A stretch of 6,801 bases of DNA from an uncultured Anaerolineales bacterium (GTDB lineage Bacteria; Chloroflexota; Anaerolineae; Anaerolineales; Villigracilaceae): contig CALLJA010000461.1 of the NCBI GenBank assembly GCA_938008865.1, positions 1 through 6,801 on the forward strand, written 5' to 3'. Under the pieces are notes generated by a model. That model was given only the letters and a program-made list of their open reading frames with translations. It did not search any database and was not told the DNA's origin. Below, one piece after another: positions 4,926 through 6,801 of the stretch (within the stretch, counting starts at the first letter, position 1; every line of letters begins with the position of its first letter). Position numbers and translations under genes: made by a program.

Positions 4926-6290
4926 ATGGCTTTCTTTAATTCGGTCAAAAACATCTTCCAGTCACAGCATACGGTCCACGGTCCATCGTCGGGACTCTAC
5001 CACTACACCCGCGAGGACGCGTTCGAGAAGTCGCGCATCCATCTGCGCCTCGACGCGGATGGGCACGGCACCCTGATCGTCAACGCCAATCGCGTGATGC
5101 ATTTGAATCCGACAGCGGCTTTGATGGCCTGGTTAATTTTGGAAGAAAAGACGAAAGAGGAAAGAGTCCGCGCGCTGACCTCGAAGTATTCCGTCAGCAA
5201 AAAACAGGCTGAAGCCGACCTTTCTGATTTCCACTCCCAGCTCGACGAATTGCTGCGCCCCGACGGCGCCTGTCCCGTCCACGAACTGGACACCGACACG
5301 CTGGCTCCGTTCAGCGCGCGGCCGTCCGCGCCCTACCGCATGGACCTGGCCATCACCTATCGCTGCAACAATGACTGCGCCCACTGCTACAATGCCCGCG
5401 AGCGGAATTTCCCCGAACTCAACACCGAGCAGTGGAAGAAAATCCTCGACCAACTCTGGGGTTTGGGCGTGCCGCACATCGTCTTTACTGGCGGAGAAGC
5501 CACCCTGCGCGAAGACCTGCCCGAACTAATCGCCCACGCCGAGTCCAATGGGCAGATCACGGGTCTCAACACCAACGCCCGTCGTCTGGCGGATATGTCC
5601 TATGTGCAAAAACTTGTGGACGCGGGCCTGGACCATGTGCAAATCACGGTCGAGTCTTGCGATGAAACCATCCACGATGAGATGATGTGCGCGAAAGGCG
5701 CGTTCAAGCAGACCATCTACGGACTGCGGAACGTGCTGGAAACGCGCCTGTACGTGATGACCAACACCACCATGCTGCGCACCAACGTCCACAAGATTCC
5801 CGACACGTTGGATTTCCTGGCCGATCTGGGTGTACCGACCGTCGGACTGAACGCGCTCATCTACTCGGGCAGCGGCCTGACGGTGGGGACGGGCCTGCGC
5901 GAGAACGAGCTGCAACCCATCCTCGACATGGCAACGCAAAAAACCGCCGAGCGCGGACAGAAATTGATCTGGTACACCCCCACGCAGTATTGTCAGTTCG
6001 ACCCCACCGCCAGCAACCTGGGCGTCAAGGGTTGCACGGCGGCGCTGTACAGCATGTGCATCGAATCGAACGGGAACGTCCTGCCGTGTCAGTCATACTA
6101 CACACCCGTCGGAAACATCCTGAGCGACTCGTGGGACTCGATTTGGAATCACAAATTGTCGGCGCAATTGCGCGAGCGGCAGGGATTACCCGAGAAGTGC
6201 AGCGGCTGTCCCGTGGTGACGGAATGCGGCGGCGGCTGCCCGCTCAAGTTCGAACATCCAACCCTCATCCAAATGGAAGTGCCCGCATGA
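4926..6290 (+). CDS. Radical SAM/SPASM protein with N-terminal PqqD-like domain, candidate Cys-Ala tail maturase
   Basis: This 454-residue cytosolic iron-sulfur enzyme has three parts. Residues about 35-112 resemble a PqqD-type peptide-recognition domain (HLRLDADGHGTLIVNANRV, HLNPTAALMAWLILE, then a helical stretch ending SQLDELL). The radical SAM core begins at about 138 with C147-x3-C151-x2-C154 (YRCNNDCAHCYN), which should hold the 4Fe-4S cluster that cleaves SAM. It continues with the GGE motif FTGGEATLRED at 187-197, which contacts the SAM amino group. The C-terminal SPASM domain has C370, C378, C388 (GNVLPC) and C425-x2-C428-x5-C434-x3-C438, ligands for auxiliary clusters. This architecture is typical of RiPP peptide maturases that form thioether or carbon-carbon bonds. 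The target is inferred to be the preceding gene's tail. It starts 31 bases after that gene, with AGGTGAG at 4917-4923. A non-peptide substrate remains possible. Confidence 0.93.
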   Translation: MAFFNSVKNIFQSQHTVHGPSSGLYHYTREDAFEKSRIHLRLDADGHGTLIVNANRVMHLNPTAALMAWLILEEKTKEERVRALTSKYSVSKKQAEADLSDFHSQLDELLRPDGACPVHELDTDTLAPFSARPSAPYRMDLAITYRCNNDCAHCYNARERNFPELNTEQWKKILDQLWGLGVPHIVFTGGEATLREDLPELIAHAESNGQITGLNTNARRLADMSYVQKLVDAGLDHVQITVESCDETIHDEMMCAKGAFKQTIYGLRNVLETRLYVMTNTTMLRTNVHKIPDTLDFLADLGVPTVGLNALIYSGSGLTVGTGLRENELQPILDMATQKTAERGQKLIWYTPTQYCQFDPTASNLGVKGCTAALYSMCIESNGNVLPCQSYYTPVGNILSDSWDSIWNHKLSAQLRERQGLPEKCSGCPVVTECGGGCPLKFEHPTLIQMEVPA

Positions 6291-6628
6291 ACGAACATGC
6301 CTGGATCAAGGAATTTCCCGCCGCTGTCACCGTCTGCGATGCGGATGGGGTCATCCTTGAAATGAACGACAAAGCCGCCAGGACCTTCGAGAAGGATGGC
6401 GGCTACAAACTGATCGGCGCGAACATGCTGGATTGCCACCCCGAGCCTGCGCGCACCAAGACCCAGCGCCTGTTAGCGGCGCGGGAGAAGAACGTCTACA
6501 CCATCGAAAAAAACGGCGTGAAGAAGTTAATCTATCAAAGCCCGTGGTATCAGAACGGTGAGTATGCGGGCTTCGTGGAACTCTCGTTGGAGATTCCCTT
6601 CGAGATGGAGCACTTCATTCGGAAGTAG
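6287..6628 (+). CDS. Small PAS-domain protein, translationally coupled to the radical SAM gene
   Basis: This is a 113-residue stand-alone PAS domain with no attached kinase, cyclase or helix-turn-helix output. The opening WIKEFPAAVTVCDADGVILE with MNDKAA is the classic first PAS strands. LIGANMLDCHPEP at about 48-60 is the CHP-containing segment found in PAS proteins of anaerobes related to the DUF438 C-terminal domain. KLIYQSPWYQNGEYAGFVEL with SLEIPFE forms the final strands. PAS domains bind small ligands, haem or flavin, or mediate protein contacts; which applies here cannot be told. The ATG at 6287 overlaps the preceding TGA (ATGA), with GGAAG at 6275-6279 seven bases upstream. The frame is open much further upstream, but only as a shadow of the radical SAM gene. 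Tight coupling suggests a role with the radical SAM enzyme, such as redox or ligand sensing or scaffolding. Confidence 0.85.
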   Translation: MNEHAWIKEFPAAVTVCDADGVILEMNDKAARTFEKDGGYKLIGANMLDCHPEPARTKTQRLLAAREKNVYTIEKNGVKKLIYQSPWYQNGEYAGFVELSLEIPFEMEHFIRK

Positions 6629-6637
6629 CACAATTCC

Positions 6638-6801
6638 ATGATTGCTCTTACGAATGCCGAGATATGCTACCTACTAGCTTTTCCTGACGCCGCCGAAAAG
6701 ACCACGGAACCTCCCCAGACGATCCGCGGCCTCAAGGATGCGCCCTACTTCCAGCCGCTGGATGTGACCGTCAGAACGCTGGGCCAGTTTCAGGTCGAGG
6801 C
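6638..6801 (+). CDS. N-terminal part of a probable SARP/BTAD-type regulator (partial)
   Basis: An ATG at 6638 opens a frame that runs off the window (54 codons seen). After about 40 residues it reads FQPLDVTVRTLGQFQVE, which resembles the first strands of the OmpR/SARP-like winged-helix domain in large Chloroflexota regulators with a bacterial transcriptional activation domain (typically V-R-T-L/F-G-x-F-x-V). The residues before it (MIALTNAEICYLLAFPDAAE) are not recognised. It starts 9 bases after the TAG of the PAS gene and in the same reading frame. A GGAAG at 6621-6625 is rather far (12 bases) from the ATG, so re-initiation is possible or the true start may differ. Because only the start is visible, the assignment is tentative. 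Confidence 0.55.
   Translation, partial: MIALTNAEICYLLAFPDAAEKTTEPPQTIRGLKDAPYFQPLDVTVRTLGQFQVE

Noticed and set aside
5687..6286. Upstream extension of the PAS-protein frame inside the radical SAM gene
   Set aside because: This part is Arg/His-rich shadow sequence. The PAS domain starts right at the ATG at 6287, with its own GGAAG site and an ATGA overlap with the preceding stop.

Overview
The window looks like a chromosomal segment of a moderately GC-rich environmental bacterium, most likely a Chloroflexota member of the Anaerolineae type. This is inferred from three things: a methylmalonyl-CoA mutase catalytic subunit without a fused cobalamin domain, the style of the downstream SARP/BTAD-like regulator start, and repeat remnants of a kind I associate with that group. 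No mobile element, CRISPR array, tRNA or rRNA gene was seen.

Layout. Positions 1-114 hold the last 37 codons of an unidentified plus-strand gene. It is followed after 7 bases by a class I SAM-dependent methyltransferase (122-745), and this unit ends at a strong intrinsic terminator (754-786). Two further inverted repeats fill the gap to the 3' end of a minus-strand gene. That gene (869-2536) encodes the catalytic subunit of methylmalonyl-CoA mutase, the adenosylcobalamin enzyme linking succinyl-CoA and methylmalonyl-CoA. The divergent intergenic region (2537-2815) carries a CRP/FNR-like dyad and an 18-bp near-perfect palindrome, 26 bp apart centre to centre.

From 2816 to 6628 runs a compact plus-strand operon of four genes: (1) a two-helix membrane protein with a C-terminal four-cysteine zinc ribbon; (2) a 551-residue secreted/membrane protein resembling DUF2207 proteins, which ends in an extraordinary tail of seven cysteines alternating with alanines in two blocks split by a glycine; (3) a radical SAM protein with an N-terminal PqqD-like peptide-recognition region and a C-terminal SPASM domain; (4) a 113-residue PAS-domain protein whose start codon overlaps the stop of gene 3. 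The parsimonious reading is a post-translational modification system. The radical SAM/SPASM enzyme would install bonds on the Cys-Ala tail of its membrane-anchored neighbour, the tail being predicted to lie in the cytoplasm where the enzyme is. This is the most interesting content of the window. It is inferred from adjacency, domain architecture and the tail itself, not demonstrated.

A last gene starts at 6638 in the same frame as the PAS gene, right after its TAG stop, and runs off the window. Its visible end resembles the beginning of a SARP/BTAD-type winged-helix regulator.
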